NCBI GenBank assembly: GCA_020746875.1
Contig: JAGTJL010000016.1
Span: forward strand, 1,984,001-2,048,000
Origin: Rhexocercosporidium sp. MPI-PUGE-AT-0058
Taxonomy: Eukaryota; Ascomycota; Leotiomycetes; Helotiales
Reading direction: 5' to 3'
DNA length: 64,000 nt
In this document: positions 34,616 through 45,438 of the stretch, in pieces
How the letters are laid out: each line of letters opens with the position of its first letter
Position numbering within the stretch: the first letter of the stretch is position 1
Made by a program: the position numbers and the translations under genes
The notes under the pieces: model-generated
What the model was told of the DNA's origin: nothing
Database searches by the model: none
The model's input: the letters and a program-made list of their open reading frames with translations, nothing else

Positions 34616-35962
34616 ATGACCATGGACCATCTGCAGTTAGAGCTGGCGAAGCTGCGGAGGGATGCCAACCTCAAGCAGAGCATGGACGACGTGGATAAGA
34701 TTATTGAGCAGTTGGAGAGAGCAAGGGAGACCATAATTGCAGGTAGGAGACCTAGAGAGGGGAGGGAAATGCTCCATCCTAAGCACATACTGATATCCTC
34801 CCACCAGAACCGGATTCTGCCTCCATAACTCTGGCAAAACTACAAAACCCCGTACAACAAGACTTCCGGAAAGTCATCGAGGATCTCAAGAAGATTCACA
34901 AGGGACATAATAGCTATGGAAAGGCTCTGGACAAGGTACGATCTTGAGACAACTCTAGAGTTCTCTGCTAAAATAGGACAGTATTTCCCAGCGAAAGCTC
35001 TACCTACCGAATACGATGCTCTAGCCTCACATCCCTCCCTAATCAATCGGGCTATTGCTATGCATCTTCTACGAGAAGGGCAATTCGATGTAGCGTCTAC
35101 CTTCCTCTCCGAAGCTCTTGACAACCCACCCCAACCTCACGCAACACCCGGAACACCCAATCCAGCGAGCAACGACTCTAACGACCTCGCATCTCTCAAA
35201 TCCCAAGAACTCCAAGAGAAATTCTCGAACATGTACCAAATCCTCCACGACCTCAAGAACCAGAACCTCCACCCCGCCATAGAATGGGCGCGGCAGAACA
35301 GCGCAGAGCTAGAAAATAGAGGCAGCAATCTGGAATTCGAGCTCTGCAAACTACAATACATCTGGCTCTTCCAAGGCGCAGAAATAAATGGTCTTCCGGA
35401 CGACGAGCATAATGGTCTGAATGGAGCTATAAAATACGCCCAGGAGACATTCCCTAGACACCAAATCCGCTTCACGAAAGATTGCCAGCAGCTTCTAGCC
35501 GCGATTCTCTACAGAAGTAACCTGAGGTCAAGTCCCTACTGGCACCTTTTCAACACCGAAACCGCCTGGTCTGAAGTCTCCCAATCCTTCACCCGCGAAT
35601 TCTGCAGTCTCCTCGGTCTCTCACCCTCGTCACCCCTCTACATAGCCTGTACAGCCGGCGCCATCGCTCTTCCGACCCTCCTCAAACTCGCCTCGATCGT
35701 CAAAGAGAAACGAACAGAGTGGACGACGCAGGACGAATTACCTGTAGAGATCGCCCTACCGAGAAGCATGATCTTCCATGCTATCTTCGTGTGTCCTGTG
35801 TCCAAGGAGCAGACTACGGAGAGCAATCCACCTATGATGATGCCGTGTGGACATGTGGTTGCTAAGGAGAGTCTGCAGAGGCTGAGTAAGGGGAGTCGAT
35901 TTAAGTGTCCGTACTGTCCGAATGAGAGTTTGATGCGCGACGCTAGGCAGGTCGTTTTGTAG
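34616..35962 (+). CDS. RMD5: GID/CTLH E3 ubiquitin ligase subunit Gid2/Rmd5 (3 exons)
   Basis: Catalytic RING-like subunit of the GID (CTLH) ubiquitin ligase, which in yeast degrades gluconeogenic enzymes when glucose returns. Exons 34616-34742, 34808-34935 and 34982-35962 (introns 65 and 46 bp) encode 411 residues, the usual size. The N-terminal helix (SMDDVDKIIEQLERAR) is followed by HNSYGKALDKYFPAKALP across the second splice, the LisH-like SHPSLINRAIAMHLLREGQF (about 101-120), a CTLH region (HPAIEWARQNSAELENRGSN, about 173-200), a CRA region, and the degenerate RING (FVCPVSKEQTTESNPP, CGHVVAKESL, KCPYCPNE, about 352-400). The pattern with only part of the zinc ligands is normal for RMND5 proteins. 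Start at 34616; an ATG six bases later is equally possible. Confidence 0.95.
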
Positions 35963-36716
35963 AGTATTAAGAGTATGATGAGTCTGAACCCTCTGCTCCT
36001 CACCTCGTCCCTCCCTTTCTTCCCCTTCCTCTCTATCGATAAATGCAGACGGTGTATGTGTGCGTGTCATCTTGATACAAGCGCTGCTTTTACTCTACTT
36101 TACGTTGCACTGCGTGGCGTTTTGTGGTTATGGACGGACTGGTGTTCATGGCGTTGGATTTCGATTTACCATGGACTGGAGCTTGAGCATGGTTCGATGT
36201 GTCGGACTGAATTGAAATTTGGTTTGATTCGAGGGGGCGATGTTGGGATACCATACAATATTGCATCTGAAGGAAGGACACTTAATGATTCACAAGTAGA
36301 TCGAGAGCCTAGAATACTCATACACCTTCCATCAAAAATCATCTTTCATTCTGCTGTTTTTCGAAGGCTGAATGGAGAAATAAAATCCACGCTTTCGACA
36401 TCTTTAGGTATGGCTAGCTCATGGCCGAGTCCCTTAGATTACTACCACTCTTCCTCACCAATTTCCAGGAGCAAGTGTCCGAGAATATCGGCCATTGATT
36501 AGAAAGGATTTCTTCCTTTCTTATAGTGAGTCGCTCCACAGTTCACCATTCGCTAGTCAGGCACTTACTAACTAGCCACTACATCTCCTCCTTCCCCAGC
36601 TCTCGTCTGATTTGGTGCATCTTTCCTTCTCTTGTCTAGAAGCAGACTCTCCAATTTTGTCCTTACTGTACGTTAGAAACCTGTCCTTCAACCCAGTGAA
36701 TCGATCCTTGACCCAC
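35963..36716. other. Intergenic between convergent GID2 and HET genes
   Basis: Contains 3' sequence of both genes. The longest frame (about 175 codons, plus) has no family pattern. Confidence 0.5.
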
Positions 36717-38987
36717 CTATACAACCTTAATAGTCACATCCATAGCATCTTCAAACCACTTGCTCACCACCTCACACGCCACTCCACACCTCCGAAAAAC
36801 AGGCTGCTCGGGAGATTCATCAACCATAACAAGCACGAGAGCCCACCCCATGACATTCATCGACGACAGCGGCAGCTGCGCATCCGTCACCGTACTCCTC
36901 GCAAACAAACTAAGCAAGAACAACGGCGCCGTCGAGATCTCATCATCCCCATCACCGCCAGCCGCAGGCTCGAAATCTATATGGAACTTGATATCCCTCG
37001 ACAACGCGTCCGAGACGTCGTGCATCTTCAGCTTCCCACGCATATGCAAGAAGCCATCTCGCAGCTGGCCTTTGGGATCAAGCCCGTTCGGAACAAGAGT
37101 GACGGATTCGATGCGAGCAGTCGTTGGTGCAACCTGGTCGATTTGCGAGCGGTGCAGCGTGAGGAGGTCGTATGTGACAGCCTGGTCGATGGCAGCCCAT
37201 GACCAGGAAGGCACTCGGTACTCCGATGGTCTGGGGAATGATTTATAAAGAGGTGAAGAAGGGGGCACTCCTATGGATCTCGGAGCACGCCGCCAGAGGA
37301 GACTGCGCAGTAAATCTTCCCGCCACGCCCCGGCAACGTATTCACCGCCATGGGCGGCCTGCATCTCACTTGCCAGCCCCGACAGCGCTGGAAAGCGGTC
37401 AGTGATTCTACTGAATGTCCTCTTGGAGTAGTCTTCGATGACACGGTGCCAGGTGTTGTACCGAGCTTCGGTGACGACGAATTTATACAAGATGGAAGTG
37501 CTTTCGGCGGGCATCCACGGGTCCTGCAGCATTTTGTCCAGGCACCGCAGCTGGACGGCTTGATTGACAGCAGGAGCCGTGAACAAAATGGCATTATTGA
37601 TGTTCTCCCTGATGGCAGCCTTCTCTACCCGCCGCTGACGTCGCCTCGAGAGGGGAAGAACCGCAAGTACATCTTCCTGCCTTCGAAGCGTCCTGCATTC
37701 CCACCATATCTGATCAGCAGAGAAATGGAGGACCCGAGGTGAGAGCTCCCGCTCCTGAAAGGTCCAGCCTCGCTTGTTGAGTGGGTTGTTCTGGTAGAAC
37801 TTCTCCCACGTAGGTAACGGTTTGAGGATCCTCACCTGCACGCGTCGTGCCTCTCTATCTTGCGCAATAAACTCACAGGTAACCTCCACCGCTTGACGGA
37901 CTAAGTTCATTCCTTCGTGACAATTCTTGGCACTGGATGCTGCGATGGTGCACCATGCATAGCTGTAGACCAGACCCATCTGCGCCGATTCGAATTCCCA
38001 GTCGTCCACCGAATCCTGAATGATACACAGAGAGTCGATCCAAAGGTACTGTATACCCAGGCTTTTAGATACCAGAATCGCATCCCTGAAAGATCTCGGG
38101 AGATTGGAGAAGTCAATCTCTTGTTTATGGAACTCTAGATTTTCCCGTTTGGTCATGCCTGCTTCTGGCATATCAGGGCCCCAGCAATGTGTCAAAGCGG
38201 CGTATCTTAGCACGGAGCTCGCTTTCTGCCGCGTCTCGACCAGTCTACAATTTTCGACATCAATGAGACGTGTAGGCGAGAATGGACGCCATCCATGTGG
38301 TTTGCATAAGTGGTGATCATCGTGACACTCCCGAATCCAAGTGCGTGCTAGGTGCGCTCGCTTTCTGTCTTTACTTCCCGCCCGGAAGCGAGTCATCGAG
38401 AGGTCTGTTCAGAGTAAGTGTTGTGATATCCAAAGAGATAATTTTAGCTTCGTACCGTCGACAGAAAGGTCGGGTTCAGCACATAAGTCAGCTTTGTCCC
38501 CAAGTCCTGTATTTGGCATTGGAACAGCCGTCTCCGACAGGAACCTTGCTGTAGACCAAGCAAACCTGCTTCTTTCCAAGGTCCTTTTTCTTTTTCGTGC
38601 TGGCAAGATGAATTCTGGAAAAGGGTGAATAAAACTAGTCTTAGTAGCGGCAGTGCCTGGAAGATCAACCTCGGCGGCGACAGGCTCTGGACTATCCAGC
38701 TCTTCCATCTGGACCGGGAAAGTGAAAAGCAAGACATCGTTTACTGATCCCTGGATAGCGGTAGAAGAGCCCTCGAAGCTGATCCGAGCAAACCCACCCT
38801 CGAACAAATCTCTGCTTATCTCCAGTTCCATCATGCTGCACAGCTGGCAGCCGTCTGAATCCGAGAAGCGATACCACCGCTCCACGCGCTCCATGTTGGG
38901 CAGCCGTACCTCTCTAGCTCCTTGAGTGGCGGAGTCGTCGGAGAAAAGAATAACTAGAACTGATTCACAATTGGAGCAAAGCGGCAT
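36717..38987 (-). CDS. HET-domain (heterokaryon incompatibility) protein (2 exons)
   Basis: Exons 38987-38456 and 38404-36717, with a 51-bp intron (GTACGA ... CTGAACAG), encode 739 residues. The N-terminal part is a Cys-containing segment (MPLCSNCESV ... CQLCSMMELE) seen in many such proteins. The HET domain follows (about 230-385) with its classic blocks: LRYAALTHCWG, SLGIQYLWIDSLCIIQD and GWTFQERELSPRVLHFS. The C-terminal region has a typical YRVPSWSWAAIDQ. HET proteins trigger cell death when genetically different hyphae fuse, and the domain is TIR-like in fold. No stops or frame shifts are seen, so it is probably functional. Confidence 0.93.
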
Positions 38988-39466
38988 GATTGGGATCTTA
39001 TTGAGCCTGGCTGGGGTTGTAAAAGGGGATAGGAATCCTGTTCAGCCTGGTAGAGAAGTTGTCCTGTAGGCAGCGCAAGGGCGCCTCGCCTCGCCTCGCT
39101 TAGCAACGGGTCACATGTGTTGACTCTGGTTGGCCAATGTCAGATACATCATCACATTCTACGGGGAGACTTGATTTTTTGTAGAGGTATTATTGCGTGG
39201 AAAATTCATTGCAAAACTATTCGTCCAGTGAATGCTATCCTGCTTTGTGCTACACACGTGCTTGAGAACATAATGATTAATGCCATGCTAATCAGCCCTC
39301 CGCAAGGTCTTGGTACGAAGGGCAAGCGTAAGTAGGCATTAAAACAAGGAGGAGCCTCCTCATGGTGATCTGGAAGCCCTCGGATTCGATACGAAAGTAC
39401 TCATATGGAAGTTCTTAAAGCTGCGCTTCGTGAAACAAAGTCCCTGACTCGAGTACACGAGATTAT
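38988..39466. other. Intergenic, HET gene promoter side
   Basis: Contains a short GCCTC-type repeat near 39082-39100. No gene seen. Confidence 0.5.
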
Positions 39467-40653
39467 TTACAAAATAGCCAGCGCGTTTGGAGGACTTGCA
39501 ACACCGCCTTGGACGTTCAGCGGCGCGCTGGTCAGCATGAAACTGTATCTCTTCTCACGCTTGCACGCTTCAGCCAGCTCTTCCAGGTTCCAGAGCTCGC
39601 CGATGGGCGTCCCCCACATAGCAAGGAAATGGTCGTGAAGTCCTAGAAACGTGGTTAACATCTGTCTTTAACCTTTGAACCTCTCAGGAGAAGCCATGGA
39701 CTAACATGAGCTGGTATGGGGAGAACGCAAAATAGAGAGCAAGAAGACATACTATAAGGCGCCTTCGGAGGCCAAGCCTCAAACGCAATAGCATCACCCG
39801 CCACGGCTGCGAAGTGATGATCCCACAACCACTCTACGCTCTCCTCGTTGCCCGCCAACCCAATAAACTCATGACCGTTCTTCGCCTTCGCCACCCTCTC
39901 CTCCTCATTAGCTCCATTGTACCACTTCACCCACCCGCTCCTAATGATCAGGATATCGGCCGGCTTGAACTCGACTCCCTGCTCCTTGGCAATAGCATCT
40001 ACATCCTGAACGCTAATCTCATGTCTCGTTGTAGCCGAGTACACGATCCCCTTCTTCTCCGCCCAAGACGCATAATCGATGAGTACCCCTCGGCCGACGA
40101 TACCGCCTCGCTCGGACCAGTGGTGCTGACTGTTATCCGAGACGTGCGCTGGGTCGGGGATCTCCTCGTGTTTAAGACCGTTGTAGTAGAGTCCTGTTTC
40201 CTGGTGGCCCCAGTGTCGGAAGCCGTCCCATTGGGAACCGCTCTGTGTGTTGATGTGGATGAGGTCGTCCCAGGCGAAGAAGCCGAGGGGCTTGAGGTCT
40301 TTGAAGTTGTGCTGGAATTTCTCGCGGGTGAAGCCGGGTTCGTAGACGTTCTCGAGGCCCCAGCTGGTGGATACTTTGTGAGCTTTGTTTTTCTCAAGGT
40401 GAAATGGAGGAAGAGGGGGAGGAAGAGCGTGAGGGAGAGGGTGAGTGATGCACTGAGGTACTTACTTCAGGGCAATGCTGGTGCCGGATCGGATCTCCTT
40501 TTGGGCCTCTTTGGCAATTTCGGGGGTCAAGAGGTTGAGAGATCCGCAATTATCACGTTTTCCATTCTGGTCCCAGAGACCCCATGCTGTGCCGTGAGGC
40601 ATGCCTTTGACGGCAGGCATGTCCTTGAAGGAGGGAAGATCTTGAGCGCGCAT
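39467..40653 (-). CDS. Cyclase-family (kynurenine formamidase-like) hydrolase (3 exons)
   Basis: Exons 40653-40466, 40363-39753 and 39642-39467 (introns 102 and 110 bp) encode 324 residues. The junctions give TSIALNWGLENVYEPGF and PPKAPYRLHDHFLAMWG, both matching fungal members. The metal-binding block is DDLIHINTQSGSQWDGFRHWGH, the fungal version of the HxGTHxD motif. Further landmarks are GRGVLIDYASWAEKKG, DILIIRSGWVKWYNG and the end GGVASPPNALAIL. The Pfam cyclase family includes kynurenine formamidase and other amide or lactone hydrolases. The substrate here is unknown, and no tryptophan-pathway neighbour is present. Confidence 0.93.
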
Positions 40654-41747
40654 TTTGAGGGTTGTTGTTCAGCAGTTGTGTAAAGAATTGCAGGAACTTC
40701 AAAACAAGTAGATTAAGACACGATTACGGAAGAATTCGAGGAAACAAGAATGGAATCCGGTGTACTTGTACCATATTCAAGATGGAGCTCCCTCCTTCCC
40801 CTCACGGATGTAGCCCGTAATGGCGGGGTGATGCAACAAACAGTGGGACAGCTTCTACTTAGAGCTTGCCTGTGGCACTCTCTAGTCCATTGCTGGATTC
40901 TGATTCGAGCTTCAGAGAGCCACAATGGGATGGTGTTTTGACGCTTGCAATGATGGCTTCAAGTTGGCTTCCCTAGTGGTTCCATCGGATGTCCTCCCCC
41001 TCTTTCCAGCTGCCGTGCCGAGGGCGGCATGTCACAAGAGACTTCTGCAAGCCGTTCCGCCGGACGGACGCTGTACAGATAGAGATAGAGTCTCCATTGA
41101 CTTAAGGAAAGTGTAATTCTATGTTGCATCTCTCGACAATCTTGAAGTTGAGAGAAGCTCAGGGAGAGGGGGTCGGATCATTCTCCTGAGATCCTACTTC
41201 GATTCACCGATGAAATGTACTGATATGTTTGATGTTTTGGATACTCATGTGAAAGATAAAGTTGTAGACTGCCGTTAGTGCTCTACTAGAAATCGAACTG
41301 CGCAATGAACAGTTGCGTAAAACGAATATGGAAGTGCAGCAAAAGAGAAGATGGAGACATCCTAGATCCAACATGACGTCTGGGGATTTTGCCGCAGGTC
41401 ACCGCCTAGGTCAAGCTTCGCTCGGGCTAGAGTAGACTTCAATGACATCACTTCAACCTTCGATCACTGTTAGGCCCAACGTCATAATAAATTGGAATCG
41501 TTGCCACTTGAACCCTTGAAATATGCAGGCGAGTGGACATATTCATTTCGATTTGCCAAGGAGAGTATAGCATCAGCTCTAGAATATCTTCAAGTTCTTC
41601 AAGAAGCTTAACGCCGAAACATCATCATGACGATGTTGACATTTCTTTAGCTAGCTGAAAGGTAATATAGTGAGGCATCTCTGTGTTTCCATTATTGATG
41701 TTTACTCTCTGTACCCTATTACCCCGAGAAGTTATTCACAAAATCAT
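40654..41747. other. Intergenic, no gene seen
   Basis: About 1.1 kb between the divergently placed cyclase gene and SDR pseudogene. Short frames only. Confidence 0.5.
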
Positions 41748-42627
41748 ACACAATAACAGTCATCAGAGGTACCTTAACAGGTTTTGGCAATAACCTCGTC
41801 CAAGAGGTTCTAGAGAAAGGTGACATTGCAGTCGCCACAGCCCGAAAACCCAAATCTCTCAAATTCAAAGGGACTTCTGAGAAGGTGAGATTGCATTCAA
41901 TCCTACATGTATATCTCGACTCAATATCCCTTAGAACTTCCTTGCCCTCAAGCTCGACGTCACCCAACAAGCCGACATCGACTCCGCATTCAAGTCCGCC
42001 CTCGAAAAGTTCAAGCGCGTCGATGCCGTAGTCAAAAACGCCGGCTTCGGCCTCTCCGGCCCCTTCGACGAGCTCGCCGACAACCAAATCAAAGAATAAA
42101 TGGAAGTTAATTTCTTTGGCCTCATCAACGTCACGCGAAAAGCTATGGAAGTGATGCGCGAGCAGAAGCCCTCCGGAGGCTTAATCCAACCAGTCACCAG
42201 CGTAGGAAGACAAGTGGGCGTCCCCACCTTCGGTATATATTGCACGAGCAAGTGGGCCGTTGAGGCATTCACTGAGACGATCAGCCAGGAGGTCAAACCG
42301 GACTGGCGGATCAAGTTCACGCTTATTGAGCCGGGTGGATTCAGGACGGATTTCTCAGGGAGGTCGATGGCGTCGCCGGAGAAGAGAAATCCGGCTTATG
42401 ACCATATCGATACGAAGAAGAATAAGGAGACGAAGGATGGAACTCAGCCTGGTGATCCCGTTAAGGCTGCGAAGGCGATGTATGAGCTTGCTGTCTCTAG
42501 CGATCCACCTTTGCGAACCACTCTTGGCTCTGATGGATATGAGGCTATCTCGAAAAAGGTGGAGAAGTATAAGGAGAATCTGAAGAAGTTTGAGAAGATG
42601 TCAAAGAGCACGGATATTAAGAGATAG
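41748..42627 (+). pseudogene. Short-chain dehydrogenase/reductase with a nonsense codon
   Basis: A classical SDR read through a 50-bp intron (about 41884-41935; ACTTCTGAGAAG|GTGAG ... CCCTTAG). It carries ATARKPKSLKFKGTSEK, FLALKLDV, DAVVKNAGFGLSG (normally NNAG), EVNFFGLINVTRKAMEVMRE and active-site IYCTSKWAVEAF (Tyr and Lys kept). Defects are a TAA stop at about 42098 where the family has Gln (consistent with one C-to-T change), a poor Rossmann motif (IRGTLTGFG in place of TGxxxGxG) and no usable start ATG. The downstream half (from 42100) is open for 175 codons and ends normally, so decay looks recent. Confidence 0.75.
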
Positions 42628-42835
42628 ATGGTCGATAGATGTACAACAGATGATGAATAGATTACTTTTGATTATGATCACTTTCACGGGGTCGGCACCA
42701 GCTAGTGCTCGCACTTCTGAAGTTTTGTTTGTTTTTGCTTCGCTTTGCTTTAATATATATGGGTACTCAAGATGCTTTCATTCTCTGGCTATCGTACACC
42801 AAATTCCCAGCACGAGTCCACCCAAATTATCCTCT

Positions 42836-43619
42836 CTATTCGCGTCTTCCACCACGTCCACGTCCACTGCGACCACGGGCACCACGACCTCCGCCAGGAG
42901 CAGGGCGAGCAATTGGGCGGTCGGTTGGAGGGATACGATCGCGAATGCGACCGTCATCGTACTGCTTTCGCAGCTCGGGAACGGACAGGATGGCAAAAGC
43001 CTCCTTGATTCTCTTGAAATCCATCTCAGTCCTCTTGATCAGGTTGGGCTTGCCGGATTCGAGCTTGGCGCGGCCGACGGTAGAATCTGGGCTGTACTCG
43101 TTCGCTGGGTAACAAGTTAGTCAAGTCAGTTGTATCATCAATGCCAATGTCGCAGATTAAATGGCGTACATTTGCCGGCGAAGGCGCGGAGGATCGAATC
43201 TTGCTTGACATGATCCTGGATTCCCAAGACCTTGTAGTAGTCACGACGATAGTCAATGACCGGGCCTGGGGCGGGGAGAACAGCTGAGGTGTCGGGGGAG
43301 AGAGCTGCGGAGGGAGCAGGAGCAGAATGCGTGGCGGGAGAGGAGCAGCGGACTTGGTTAGTTGGGGTCGGGCGTGGGACCTACTTGCTGTTAGTATTTT
43401 CAATGTCGTGGATCTTGTTTACACATCCCAGGTATTATGTTGTTGTTTCCATCAAAGCCAACACGGGAAGGGGACACTTACGAGTTGGGAGGGGATCTTG
43501 AAACGGGGATCTGTTCCGGCCATTACCTGCTCAGCGAACGCAACGATGCGCTCGTACTCAGCGATTTCGGCCTCCTCGGCTGCAGGCAAGGCGGCGGGAG
43601 ATTGGTTGAGAGAATTCAT
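42836..43619 (-). CDS. J-like-domain protein with Arg/Gly-rich tail (3 exons)
   Basis: Exons 43619-43482, 43380-43170 and 43104-42836 (introns 101 and 65 bp) encode 205 residues. All junctions have ATACTAAC- or CTAAC-type branch sites. After a Pro/Ala/Ser-rich linker comes DYRRDYYKVLGI (from about residue 89), the start of a J domain. Helix III reads MDFKRIKEAFAILSVPELRKQYDDGR. The HPD loop appears as YSPD, with the His missing, so stimulation of Hsp70 ATPase is doubtful and the protein may be a J-like scaffold. The tail GGGRGARGRSGRGRGGRRE resembles RGG RNA-binding tails. The family of short fungal J-like proteins has no known role. Confidence 0.75.
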
Positions 43620-44750
43620 CGTGTTGTGATGCTGTGGTAGTGGCGGTTGCGGGTATGAATTCTGTGATTTTTCTGGTTCAAGAAGACTCCTTGAAAGAGT
43701 AAAGTTGCGCGATATACTCCTTCGCGTAGTGGCTCATCGTCGCGCCAGCTAAGCGAGGTGGTCGGCGGTGACATGATCAAGAAAACGGCAATACCTACCT
43801 TGGACCATGCTTCAAGCGGTGAGTATAGAGTACACCTCGTCTTAAAAAAAAAGAGGCCAAAAAATGGGGCCGAAAAAGTTCCCGCTATCAATTATGAGGC
43901 AGACCAAATGTTTCTGTTGTTGCGAGGGCGAACAGGAAATGTAAACAAACAAAATGAAAAAAATGAAAAAAAAAAAATTGAAGAAAAAAAATGACGGGCT
44001 TTCGACCCCACGTGGCTTATCCGCTTCAAAGGGGCACCACCCTTTGGCTGAATTTACGTTGTTGGCTTGCGCTCTTTCCCACTGGGCCAGACCAACCCAG
44101 GAACTACGAGAGCCTTTCAACTATTTCGCTTCATGAACCAAACAGCAAAATAAGCGAGAAAACAATGACCCGCGCCTCACACCGACCCAAGACACTGCTG
44201 GATCTGTTTGAAGAGGCACAAGTAAGCTTAGAAATCCCCTACAGGTTTGATCATGTTACTTACCATGAGTATTTCGCAGATTTAAACATGTTGGATGGCC
44301 CTAGCTGAACCGCCGTCCATTACGAGGCGGAATTGTGAGAGGGGCACTTTCGCTCCTCTAGCATAGATGCGTATCCTATAGGAGCCGGAATACTCGTCAA
44401 GATTGCGGTAATTATTTTGGAGGTTCTCCATTGTTCTTTAAGAAGATTTAGCTTTCTAGACCAAAGGATCGTTCCTCTCAAGTAGTCGCCTAACAAAGAA
44501 CTTCCCGAAGAAGTTTCACCTTCTTTTATTGGCCAATTTACAACGTTGAATCAAGGCGCAACCTTGAACAAAGAAATCGAAAGCCGCCTCTGAGACCAGA
44601 TCATCCAGATCCCTTAGCTTCTAGATATTATTAGCCTCTAGCTCCCACTGACTTTAAGATCCCTCATCATCTAACAAACCAAACCTACAGTCATCCATCT
44701 ACATATCTACTCTGCAAAATCATACCCTATTTCAAACCTAACCCGACGTC
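43620..44750. other. Intergenic with A-rich tract
   Basis: Promoter side of the J-like gene, then A-rich sequence at about 43945-43992. A 47-codon frame at 44165 ends in a GTAAGC-like donor but no partner exon could be found. Confidence 0.45.
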
Positions 44751-44984
44751 ATGATCACCATGCCGCCCATAATAACAACAACACACCCCCAACGCAACCC
44801 CATCACTCCACGCAGCGCCAAATTAGCAGCCAAGCTATCTCGCCCTCGAGCAGCAGCTACTCTCCAGTTGACTTCACAGCACCACAACCCAGATCGAGAC
44901 GGCCACTCAAAGCTCAAGCAGGCTCGTTCTCGAGCTCGGGATGCCAAAAGGACATCTAAAGTAAAGCTAGGATGGGGCAAGTGA
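44751..44984 (+). CDS. Small basic hypothetical protein
   Basis: A 77-residue frame rich in Lys, Arg, Thr and Pro. It opens MITMPPIITTTHPQRNP and ends SRARDAKRTSKVKLGWGK. The charged, ordered C-terminus is not the composition of random frames here. The frame begins shortly after CT-rich sequence, as many fungal genes do. I do not recognise a family. It could be nuclear or ribosome-associated on charge alone, which is a guess. A second ATG at 44760 is possible. Confidence 0.4.
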   Translation: MITMPPIITTTHPQRNPITPRSAKLAAKLSRPRAAATLQLTSQHHNPDRDGHSKLKQARSRARDAKRTSKVKLGWGK

Positions 44985-45438
44985 GACAGGGCCTTTGGCA
45001 GGGTAGCGAAAGTATACATGAGATGAAAACAACAAAAACATAGGAGGATATTTGGATTCGGACTACTGCATCAGAATTATATGCTAGGAAATCATCTGTC
45101 CACGCGGATTTTGCTTCTGTTTTGCTTCTTTGCAGTAGCGTGGAGGTGAATGGGTTTATTCATTCGAGGTCATACAAACACTCTGTACTCCAGAGGGTGG
45201 CATTTTTATGACTGCGCGGTTTGCAAATCCTTGATTCAAGACTGCAAATCACAAATTTGTTATGGTTCTGAATAGAAATGACGCCCATAGAATCAAACAC
45301 ATATTAAATTACTTCTTTAATGTCTTGAATGTAACTTTAAATCCCACGACAAAATAGACTCAACTTTCCAAGCACACTGACCACAGCACCATGATTCCAA
45401 GTGTAGCTCCCCTGCGGCCATAAAAGCCAGAAACGGTC
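44985..45438. other. Intergenic, no gene seen
   Basis: Upstream region of the RNase III-like gene. AT-leaning, without recognisable elements. Confidence 0.5.

Noticed and set aside
39814..40683. 289-codon plus-strand frame opposite the cyclase gene
   Set aside because: It is an antisense shadow; the minus-strand exons carry the family motifs.
44165..44308. 47-codon frame starting MTRASHRPKTLLDLFEEAQ with a GTAAGC donor
   Set aside because: No downstream exon with a consistent frame could be found.
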